Source: Cristatella mucedo (Eukaryota; Bryozoa; Phylactolaemata; Cristatellidae). From it: a DNA stretch of 64,000 nucleotides. Every line of letters starts with the position of its first letter. Position 1 is the first letter of the stretch. The stretch covers positions 676,501 to 740,500 of the forward strand of contig WPIO01000044.1 of the NCBI GenBank assembly GCA_009760855.2. The letters are read 5' to 3'. Both the position numbers and the translations under genes were made by a program. The notes under the pieces are model-generated. The model had not been told where the DNA came from. It was given only the letters and a program-made list of their open reading frames with translations, and did no database searches. Shown piece after piece: positions 12,152 to 24,100 of this stretch.

Positions 12152-15100
12152 CTGAAATCGCGATTTTGCAAACAGTGGCATGCAAGCGACTTGCCAAATG
12201 TCAAACACTGCAATAGTGCGCAAAAAAACAAACAACCGGTCGATTGCAATAGGAAGCGCCCAGGCACAGTACAGCATTTTAACAGCTGAGTGCACAAGTT
12301 AAAGGCGACAGCAACTTTTCAGGTGTGACTGGTCCTGGCACACAGGCTTCCGTCCACCATTAGCATTAGGGTCTAGAGGGCTAGTAGTCTTCTTGGACTA
12401 TAATAATAATAATAGTAATAGTAATAATAATGCATTTGATATAGGGCCCTCAGAGAACCCGATCTCTTTCTAGGCACTTCACATTTGCTGCAAATGAAGC
12501 ACGATCGAATGGTTAGTGGTAGCATGCTTATTAAACAACAAGAATAACAAGGTTATGGGTGACATGCACGTGGTCAGCATGCAAGTATGGTTAGTGGCAG
12601 CATGCAGTGTCAGCCCACAAGAGCTCATAAAGGACGAATCGCAGGGATCCACTAAATGATGTCATAAATGGATGTGCTTTAGTTTATTTTTAAATGTGGA
12701 CAAGTCAGAAGATGTCCTGACTCAGGTCGGGAGTGGGCTCCAGGCTGTGGGAGCATACAAACTAAAGGCATGGTATCCAAAGGATTTGAGGTTCGTAAAA
12801 GAGGTATAGGTAAACGATTACATTCCGAAAAGTGGGCAGTACAATGCTTAGCCTAGTGGGGGGTGGGTAAATCTGATAGGTAGGCTGGAGCCAAAGAATG
12901 AAGGGGCTTAAGAGTGAGCAACAAAACCTTGAAGTCGATGTGTCGCTTGACTGGGAGCCAGCAAAGGTCGGCAAGAAGTGGTGTGATGTGGCAACTGCAA
13001 CGCTCACGACAGACAAGCCTAGCTGCAGAGTTTTGCACCAGCTGTAATCGCCTGATTTCACAGGCCGGTAGACCAGCAAGCAGCGAGTTACAGAAGGAGC
13101 TGCGGTTATTAAAATAGAAAACTTCAGTCGCTAACCCAAGAAATATCAGAGCTACACATGCTCATAGGATAAGGCATTGAGCACTCTACTATCCTTTCAT
13201 CACCGGTGACAATGCCTGTACAAGGAAGTGAAAGAATTGGCAGTGTGGGTCCGAGAGAAGAACTGAGAAGCCATTGAACCAGCACGCCTCACATCAGGTC
13301 GTACATGCCGCCCGGGGCCGCAACACCAAAGATGCAAAGGAGTGAAGTCGTGGAAAGCAGCAGCACTCTTTGTTCTTCAGCGTGCAGGCATCGCTGTATA
13401 GGTGGCTTTACGAGCGTACCCGATCCAACTATAGCTGGCTTCCTTGGTCTGGTCGCATGGGAGCTAGGGCTACGACAGCCGAATACATAACCGTCGGCAA
13501 GTGTGTTGCGCAGACAGCAGTCAGCCACCACGTGCCGTATATTGCAGCAGGTAAGAATTAACTAAAAGTCGCTAAGTGCAATCTCTTGTCAGCACAGATT
13601 GCTTAACCATAACAGTAACAGCCTCCCTTTGCCCCATCCTGAGCATGGCCCGTACGCACGAACACTCAGCGGCTATCTGCCGAAGCAGATACCGAGTTGC
13701 AGCCAGTACATCACATGATTATGTGTGATTCAGGAGTTATATTGAGTTATATTGAGTTATATTGCCTTATGAAACCTATAAATTACCAACACCCTACAGA
13801 CACACTAGCTCCGGCCACTACCGATATCAGATGGGCCAGCAATGATCGGTAGGCCTCCCGACATTCTATACCTGCTCATCTTCCTCCATTTCATCGACGT
13901 CTTCATAAGCCTCGCTGCCTTCGTCGTCTTCTGCCCTGTTGCCATCGGCTGTAGAGTCTGCTACGGCTTCACCATCTGCTGTGCCCTCGCTAACGGCGCA
14001 GTCTGTGAGCCCACATGTGTCTACTGCCATTGCTTGTGGAACTTCTGTCTTTAATCCTACGGCAGCACAAGCTTGAAACATGAATAAAGCGACGACAGTG
14101 ATAGAAGAAAGCTGACAACAAAAAATTAACATTTGGGACACATGGCCAAAAATCGAGCTGAAAAAGTGTTCTCCAGAACACTGGCTCCAAAATATGCATT
14201 CGGAACGCAATATGTAATTGCCGAGCTGGTTTGGTCCAGCGGTTAAGGTGCTCGCCCCGACCAAGGTCTGGCTGAGGTCGTGGGCTCGAACCCCGAGGCA
14301 TATGAGAAGTGCCTGAATAGAGATTAAGTTCTCTTGGGGCGCTATACAAATGAATTATATTTGATGTATACAGCATCCAAGAGAACTTCAATATCCAGGG
14401 GCTTCACATATGATGAAGCAGTGCTCGAGCCCACGACCTCGGTCGTCAAAGGCAAGCACCTTTACCACTGGACCAAATCAGGGCATCAGATGGCCTCCAT
14501 CGTTACCAAACTTTGCTTCATTTTGCATGGCCATGTGTTTGCTTCACTTTGCATCACCATGTGACTCTTCAAGCTATGACAACTTCAGCATCGCAGCTAC
14601 CTAATAGGCCAAGATGCTACATAACTCACCACTACTGTTCTCGAACACGATCTGTACTGGTCCTAACTGCCATTCTCCCACGTGCATTCGTGCACCCAAG
14701 CTCTTCCCTTTGCTGCCTATCATATGTACTCATCCCATTGCAGATCCTATCAAGCTAGTCATTTCAAACTGACTCTCGTTAGCACTTCCTTTTTCTCTCT
14801 TCATAGTACGAGAGACTCACTTCCAAAATCCTTACACAACCACATCTCCTCTCCACAACCACATCTACTCTCCTGCTGCCGACTGTGGCACATCCTTTCC
14901 CGCCGTCCTGAGCGGCTCTCTCCATGCTACTCACTTTCTCGACTGAACCCCTGACTCATCTATGCTTCCCACTTTCCCTTTGCTTCGTGACCTAAAGTCT
15001 GTTGGCAACCCGTGGGTGCACCGAAAGCCGATAAGACTTTTGAGTGCACTGTAGAAAACTCTACTGTGTAACACCCAGCTAGACCTAGTGGCTTTGTTGA

Positions 15101-18100
15101 GTTACAGACAGAAATACGTGACCGTATGTGCTTAACTGCAATGTGAGCAGTTACATCGACATTTCGCACGCCTGCATGTAACCTACTCATACCATTTGTC
15201 GATCACACCAAGACCAAGTGCACTTTTGAGTATTTCCGCTGTCGAAGCCTTGAACTGCTGTCTGGCCAGACTGCCTACATACCAGTTCGCAGCTAACTAG
15301 GCACCACTGGTACCCTTTGCAGCTATGGCAGCTTACTGTCTGGCAACCCATTTCGCAAGTCCACCACTACTCTCCCGTTGCTCGTTCAGTGAAGTTTCTG
15401 ACCTACAGTGAAGTTTCTGACCTACAGTGAAGTTTCTGACCTATGGCACTCTGCCAAATAATCAGGACAGACTACAAAGGTGCCCACAGCACGCAACTTC
15501 GTACATTCGGGTTATGGACTTACTAGCATACTGGCAATCATTGCCTTACTAAAGCTAAATCTGGAACTTCTGACTGACTGACCAACGTGCATGTTCAGCA
15601 GAAACAGCATGTCCGGCTCATTCTCCCTTTCTCACGGTACAAGATATCCACTGGGTCGGTCATCACCAAGCACTGACATGCTCACATTTCCCGACCCATG
15701 CCGTGGATTCAAGTCCTGTAGCGAGCAATACCTTATTGCCCACTTCAAGTGAGTGAAAGTCGCTTAAGGCTCATCTGCAGTTATAAAGGTTAAAGCTGTT
15801 GAATCAGCTGCTCTTAACTCGGTGTCTCATGCATTCACTAGAATAGGAAGCCATGCTGTTGCTTTAAAATGGCAAAAGATTTCACCACAAATGCAACTTC
15901 CGGCAGAAATCCAAGCCAATTCAATAATGGCACAGATCAAACAAACTAATCGAGTTAAGAGACAACTCAAGTAATCGTTTCAGAAACGGATGTGCGCTCT
16001 GCGACCAGGTGCTGTTATGAACCACTCCCACTGCGAATGTACCTTTAAGGTCTTCGGCCTCTTTGCTAAGCAGTGCTTCAATATCGAACTCCTTGCTCAT
16101 TGCACTAACAACCTGAGCATCGAGATGAGCAGGTAGTACATGCTGCTCAGGTGGCTGTGTAAAGTACGTTATGCGCCCTCTGCAAAACAAAAGGAAAATG
16201 TGTGCAACTGCGGGTAGCATGACACTGTCAATCACAAGCAACCAATATAAGTTGGTTGCTGTGCCGGAAGTAAGGTGAGAACAAATATTTCTATTCAATA
16301 AAGCACTGTACAGAGAAGCCCAGTAGCTGGGCTTCTGCACAGCGGTGCTGAACAGCCCAGACGTCCACCAGTCGTCCTTTGCTACTTCGCGCTTCGACTT
16401 TCACGGCTTCACTCTATCGCGGTATTTTTAAATACGTGTATATTCATTAAAAAGTTGATCGAAATAGCAAAAATGATAGTGCGCTCGTTTGTCTGAATCA
16501 GTTATACACCCTGTATTATTACAACTAAAATTAAAATTCCTGTACGTCTGGAACGTGGAACAAGACGACGAGGCACCTAGTGAAGATACTGCAGCAACAC
16601 CTGAAGACTCTCCTACTGAGAAGTCGGGCCTTCAGAGGAGCAGTAGCCTTGCTCTTCTTTACTGTGCTGCACATCTCTTCATTTAAATCGCTTAATTACC
16701 AAACGCACTATTTCATAGCTTGATGTTTGTGCGTAAGAATTGCGTGTGCAATTAGATGTACAATAAATGATGTTTGTAATGTCTAATATGTCTTATTTTC
16801 TCTTATTTTGTCTAATATATTTGGTGATACGAGTGTAATGGTGACTAAAGGGGTGTTATTTCATGTCCGGAGGGCTCTAATCATGTTAAAAACCGTATTT
16901 AAAGGGTCATAAACAGGTCTTCTATGTTCTAACTACGTAAATATTCGATTTATAAATTAAGTATCCTACTTCGCGGAAACTCACCAATCGTGGTTGAGTC
17001 TGGAACGGATTAACCGCGATAAACGAGGATCGACTGTATATTGAAACTTCTAACCTTGTTGTAAGTTCCAGTCTGGTTTGAGAGCTAAATGACACCACAG
17101 AGCAAGCATTGCTTCGGGTGTACGATCTACTTAGGAATGTAGACTTAGGTAGAATATCTCTGTTTGTTTTGCTTGCTCTTCTGGCAGCCTTCGATACAGT
17201 TGATCACAAAGTCTTTCTTGAGTGTCTCGAATCTCGCCTGGGCATCACTGGCACTGCACTGCAATGGTTTATATTGATGCATACAAACAAAGATCAGTGG
17301 AACCTATGAAATATGGGGTACCTCAGGGCTCTATGCTTGGTCCGGTTCTTTTCACGGTTTATACTCTCCCTCTTGCCAATGTGATCACCAAGCACAATCT
17401 CGGCTTTCACTTCTATGCAGATGACACTCAGTTGTACCTTTGTTATGATCCCTCCCAGCCCTTGAGCACGTCGAATTCTCTCAACTCCCTTGCTGCATAC
17501 ATTAAATATAAATAAATGTAATTTATTTGTATAGAGCCCCAAGAGAACTTAATCAGTATTCAGGCGCTTCACATATGCCTCGGGGCTCGAGCCCACGACC
17601 TCAGCCAGACCTTGGACGGGGCGAGCACCTTAACCGCTGGACCAAACCAGCTCGGCAATAATGACATCCACGCATGGATGGCAGCAAACTTTCTTAAATT
17701 GAATGACGACAAAACAATCTTACTAGTTATGGGCAAACCAGTGTGATCCAGAAATTGGAAAACCTAACGCGTAAAATCGGCTCCATCAGTATACCTCCTG
17801 TTGAATGTACACAAAATCTGGGTGCCCTGTTCCAAAGGAACCTTTCATTAGACGACCACATTAGCTTAAGAGACCAAAGAGATTAACTCAAGACGACCAC
17901 AGTAAAGTCTGCCTTCTTGCAGCTATCTAGCATTGCAAGAACCCGTAGTTGCTTCGACAGGGATACTATATCTAAATTGGTCCGTTCATTTGTGACATCC
18001 AGTCTCGACTTCTGTAACTCACTGCTTGTTTCTGTAACTCACTGCCAGCGTGAGCAGTCAGTACTGTACATGCATGATACAGTTGGTGCAAAACTATGCA

Positions 18101-21100
18101 GGTAGGCTCGTCTATCATGAGAGCAGCAGTTGCCACATCACACGACTTCTTGCCGACCTGCACTGGCACTCAATCAATCATCGCATCGACTTCAGGTTCT
18201 GTCACTCACTTTTAGGTCCCTTCATTCTCTGGCTCCAGCCTACCTATCAGAACTACTCCCCACCATGCGAAGAATCACACAACGTGCTGTTCTGACTAGA
18301 ATCGTTTAGCCATACCTTGTGCGAACCTCAAAACCGTTGGAGACCGTGCCTTTAGTTCCTATGCTCCCAAAGCCTGGAACTCACTGCAGACTTTCGTCAC
18401 AACGTCCTCTGACATGCCGACATTTAAAAAGAAGCTTAAAACGCACCCATTCATTACAGCATTTGGTGGGTCTTTGTGATTTGTCCTTCATGTGCCTGTA
18501 CCTGCTTACACTGTGCCTGCTGCTTGCTGATGTTACCACCAATCATTTGGTGATGCTTTCTTTCCAGCAACTGGAAAGTGCCTAGAAAGAGATTCGGTTC
18601 TCGGAGGGTGCTACACAAATGTAGTATTATTATTATTGGAAAACTGCGATATCTGTGACTTTTCTACTACGTAGATCAGTTCATGCAATGGCGGACATGT
18701 CATTAATTAGAAGTGCCTGGGACATTGCAAATGCTTTTTGAGCACGACAGAGCAAAGCTATCAGTTGCTTCGCAGGTGTTCCCATATGTAACAGCTTTCC
18801 TAAACCAATATCAGAGGTGCAAGGCACAGTCATCGATTGCCTCGCAGAGACAACTCCTGACGACCAAAAAACCCGAGCACTTGAACGACATACCAAAATC
18901 TAGGTCAATTGTATGCAACTTGGCAAATCGTGTCATCTAGGTCGCCTAATATGCCATGCATAATATGCCATGCATAATACGCCATAATGCTATGCATACT
19001 AGATGTGCCCGTCGAGCTGACAAGTGATAACAATCTGTTAGTGCATGACTTTGAGATAAATCGTTTGCTTCTAATAATTTAATAACAATTATTTAGCACC
19101 GATTGAGACAAAGGGCATTTGACAACAGAGCCAGAAGAGAATGCAAATTTACAAATTTTCTTTGTCAAGGTGTAGCAATAAGGAAGCTACGTAGCTTCTC
19201 TTGAAGCCAGCCATGCAAAAAAATACTAGCTGCACAAGCTGGCTATAGTACCAGTCCGGGATCCTGTAATTAATGACAATGTGTCCCGGTTTGAAAAATG
19301 CTGGCCTCTGCTTATACTGAACAGCTCTATGCACCTGCAAAGCATTTTCAACTAACTATGTCAACTTCTCTCTTGATTCTGCTATGCTTCTCACTTTCTC
19401 TTTGTTTCGTGAGATGAAGTCTGTTGGCTACCAAATGTGTAAAGAAAGCTGCTTAGGTTGTGAGTGTGATATACAAAACTCTCTTGCGTAAAACCCCAAT
19501 AGTCTGTGTGGCTTTGTGGAGTTACAGACGAAGATACATTTCACTACATTTTATTTTTCCTTTGAAGTAGCAGCTAGATTCTTTGCTGCTGCTCAAAACC
19601 CTCAGGGCCCACCAAAAGCTGCTGCTTCAAAACTTCTTACAGGCCACTACTGGAGAAATGCCACCTAAAGGTGCCACTTTGGCTGACATAAAGAACAGTT
19701 CTACAGCAGCAGCATTAAGTGTCTGGTTGATTGCTAAAAAGGCTAGAACCTCTAGACTGCAGCTTTTGCAGCTCATTTAGCTGCATTACTAGAGAGAGTG
19801 GCTGCTTCAGTTACCTGCCACTAAAAAAACCCGTTTAACGTTTTTCAACTGAGCTCGGGTGCAACTTTAGGCTTACAAGAACCCGTGCAATCGTGTCCTT
19901 ACACTAAGGCTGATGAAACATTACCAAACAGCAGACTGTGATACATACGTATTCCAGTCTTGAAGAATGCCTCTGGCAGCTTTTATAATATCTGGAATTC
20001 CACCCTTCTTTAACTTTCCTGTACGAGTAGCCAAGAACGAGAGCATCTCAGCAGTTGTACTGTACTCGGGTAGCTTGTACATCATCATAATCTACAATGT
20101 AAGCACCGAGCGATTAACTCCTGCTAAGACCTTCAGACAAATGCAAAAACTTGGACGCTTCTGTAAATATAACATACACAAAGCCAGAGAATCACTGACT
20201 GCAGTATAAATTGGTTTGCATACTAGGCACGCATGCTAGACGAACCTATTCAGATCCCTATAGGCAGCCAGAGAATGGTGGCTTCCGGGACAGCTGATGA
20301 GATATGGGTGCAAACTCAGAAGGCAGGCTGCACATGCAATTAGAGCACAATCGGCACGATTGAAGAGTGGCATTCACTCTTTATCTACATGGGACGAATA
20401 GTGGATGAGGACATGTCCACCAAACAACAGAGCTCAGCTTGCAGACGAAAGGCCCACGTCTGCAGCACACGCAAGCTAGCTAGCATGATACACGTACGCC
20501 ACAGCCGGGAGCACCACGTGTGTGCATGAAAATGGCCCTGGCCAGGTCCCCCCTCTGTGGAAAAGGAGTGGGGGGATCCAATATGATGGATCCTCTTCCC
20601 ATTGCCAGGAGCGGACCACGAGAGACGTCCAACCTCACCGATCGTGCCTGATCCCAAGAGAAGGTAGCCAGTGGTCTGGACCATCAGTGGCAGCCTAACC
20701 GGCCCCCACCCTATAGGGGACAGGTAGTGGTAGCGTAACTACCCGACTGCCCGTCCGACTCAGCACAGCCGGGTGGCCAAGCGCTGTGGCCGAGCAACCT
20801 TTAGCTTCACTCCTTGGAACATTGAACCTCTTGCCCGTCAGCAAATCGGAGGACAGAATGCCAGAAACGAGGCTCGCTAAAATGCGACGATAAAGTGGCT
20901 ACACTGGCAAGAACGTGCAGTTGTACGCATTACTTTTTAACTGCACTGCTGGCTTGATGAGTTGGGTGACACAATAAAGGCTTCTAAACTCCTCCGTGCA
21001 TGCACCAAACGCACAATTCCGAGTAAACTTGTTCTCTGGTTTACTTGAATTAGTTGCAAACGTGCTTAATAAATAAATAAATATGAGCTGATTTAACAGC

Positions 21101-24100
21101 CCAATTTGTATAGAGGCAGATGAGCCATAACAGTTATCGCCACTGCTTCTCGACCGACTAAAAGCCAATTGGCACCAAATGCAGACAAAAAGCATAACAC
21201 GAACATTTCAGGCGGGGTGGCAGTCCAGCATATCCCATATAAGCAGGAAACACAATGAAAATAGAATGCATCGAAAAGTTTAAAAACACCTGCTGTTTAT
21301 TGCAGCGCCTAAGTATGGCTTCGACTGGAACGATGGGATCCTCGAGTTGCTCCACCTAAAAGTAGATATATATAAATACCTATTTGGTGAAATTGGTATA
21401 TAAACACCTGTGCAAGCGTGCAATCGAGTGGTGCTACATTCTGCTGAGTATAAATACTGGGAGGTAGCACAGTGGGTTGCCAATTAGCACCTTACCGACC
21501 ACCTTCTCAAGAGCACATGCACAATTGGTAGGCTTGCAAAAAACACCGCGAAAATTAATAAAAAAAAATATTGATAATTCATTTGTATAGCGCCCCAAGA
21601 GAACTTAATCTCTATTCAGGCACTTCACATATGCCTCAGGGCTCGAGCCCACGACCTCAGTCAGACCTCGGTCGGGGCGAGCATACGCATCTTTCTTTCA
21701 GCTCAAGACGATCTAACCGAACATCATGCATAATCCAAGTCAGCTTCTACAGCTACTGTAAATTGTTGTCAAAGCCGTTCACTGCTTCAACTGTAGATCT
21801 AAGTTGTCTGTGCAGTAGCAGCTACCAGTAGCTATGCTGTTGCACTCAACATGCCGCAAGGCTTACAGGGGCACAACTCACGCGCAAGGCTTACAGGGGC
21901 ACAACTCATGTTGAATGTACGTTCAATTAACTATCATTTGACAGGAATTATAACATCAGCCAAAAGCCACAAAAGTGTTGATATATTCTGGCGATGAATT
22001 GTCCCAAGCTGACTATAGCAGAGCTTTTTATATATCCGCTAGACCCCTTACACATCCCCAGATCACATTTCTCATTTCAAGGCTTGCTAGTAGCAGCATT
22101 GACATTACTACCTGTGTGTGCATCATACTAGATGCATTTTCCCATCATACAAGAAAAGAATTGCTCGAGTATCACAAGGCAATCCTTGCTGACCAAGTAC
22201 AGCTGCGTGGTTTCTAATTACAGCCCTACAAACACTGTCCTTAAGGTTGCATTTTGAACATTGCGTCAACAGATGCTTCGCATAGCTCAACAACTCAGCA
22301 TGCACATGCCACGGTGTTTGTGTTGGGCACACGAGTGCATTTAAATGTGAGTAAGCATCAGGGTGGAGGCAGGATGGAGACGATGACAAAATAGAGTATT
22401 GTCATGAAGAACGCAGGATACCATTGTTAGCCGAGTAGTAGAAAGTAAGATACAGCTACATAAAGTAAGCCCACGTGGAATTTCTGATCATATTGCATTC
22501 CACAAAGGGATGAGTACTATATCTGTTTACCTTGACACAATTTCTTAGTATTACAGCTGAATCACTTGTACCACTGGCCATCACAACACCGGGGCAGTCG
22601 AGAAGTTTCACGTGCTTATCCAGCTGCACATCCTGCATGACCCTGAATTATCAACAAAGATCAAGCAATACATAGACATTCAAAGAAAATGTCAGCAAAT
22701 GCATTACAAGGAAAGACAGGCGTCCCAACCAAAATCAGGCTTTGCTGTCCCAAATGACTTGTACACCTCATAAACCAGTAGCCTTTTTCTCATGTCGTTT
22801 TTTCTGAAGCTTGTATAAAGGTAAACAAACTGCCAAACTTTTTTCGATCACTAGTTAGTTTTCTACTTCCAGAACTTTCTATTGCCAGTTACTGTGAAAT
22901 GGCAGGTCGCCAGCATGTGTGGCTAGCTTGGTAAAGGCCAACGTTTCCTTTATTTCAGTAACCAATACTCTTGTATTAACAACAAAGCATACGGTGGATG
23001 TGGCCATGACAGTGGATCAGTGGCATGGCGCGCAAAACTACTAATACACTTTCTGTATGACAGTAAGTACAAGAGACATGACAATCCAGATATCAATTCA
23101 ACAACGGTATTATTTTGCCTGCCTGAACAGACATCAAAAAGGTCATCTGTACATAAAAACGATCGAGATCATATAAAATAATTTGAGACTAAATAACTTC
23201 ATAGCAAACTAACCTGCTAAAGCTAACAAGACTAACGACAAAAAGACGAAGCCTACAGGCGGCCCAACACAGCTTGGTTCACCATATATGGAGGCAGCGT
23301 GAAAGCATTGCAGTCCATGCATTTGTAAGCATACGTACTTGGTAACGCCAGGAGTGCTTCCGACGTTGCATGCCTTAGACCTCTTCAGGCTGTTTATGAG
23401 ACTGCTCTTTCCGGTGTTTGGAAAACCTACAACAACAAAGAGCCCCGACAACAACCATGTACACTTTCCTGCGGTGGCAGAATGCAACCATGTTATACTC
23501 GACAAACCTAGATCGACTAAGCTAAGAAAACAAAAACAAAAGAACATGATCGAGTGGTTATACGGACAGCAAGTAGTCAGACAGATTGCCGAGGACGCTG
23601 CAATGAGTTTACTAACCAACCACACCGACAGTGATCGAAGTCCTGATGTCTTTCTGAGAGCAGTAGTTTCCAAGAAGCTTCAACAGCGTGTCCGCACCAA
23701 GACACTGTCCAGACTTGACAAGATTAGGATTTGCAGTACTTATTTTGACGTTACTGCGTCCCTAAGAACAAAATTTCCATGACATTTAACATGCTACACA
23801 ACTAATACACGGTGAGAACGGCATAATAGGAAAGGCCGAGTAGACAAAGGATACTTAACAGAAAAACCCATCCCAAAGAATGAAAGTCGAGCAGGCTGAA
23901 CTATCACAACATCTACGAACACAGTCCCGGGCAAACAACGGATGTGCGAAAATTTACCACTAGCAAATTCCACGACAGCTATGCTTATCTTGAATGGCAT
24001 GCTATGTGCTCAGAATCAAAACTTTTTTCAGGCCAGATGTAAGTGGCTTCATAATAAAACGACAGAGCTGCTGCACCACAATCTCACACGAAGTGGAAAA

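Noticed and set aside
13150-13220. Possible box C/D snoRNA on minus (GTGATGA near 13191-13197 with a CTGA about 50 bases on)
   Set aside because: The flanks do not pair into a terminal stem and no C'/D' boxes are visible.
14217-14300. A true tRNA gene
   Set aside because: A and B boxes are present, but the sequence does not fold as a full cloverleaf by eye, is repeated with a LINE-like tail, and lacks a clear anticodon stem. SINE is the better call. The same holds for the SINE-2 heads.
15590-15665. Possible box C/D snoRNA on minus (GTGATGA at about 15656)
   Set aside because: GCATGT and ACATGC could pair, but they lie too far from the C box, and the segment overlaps a SINE-2-like region.
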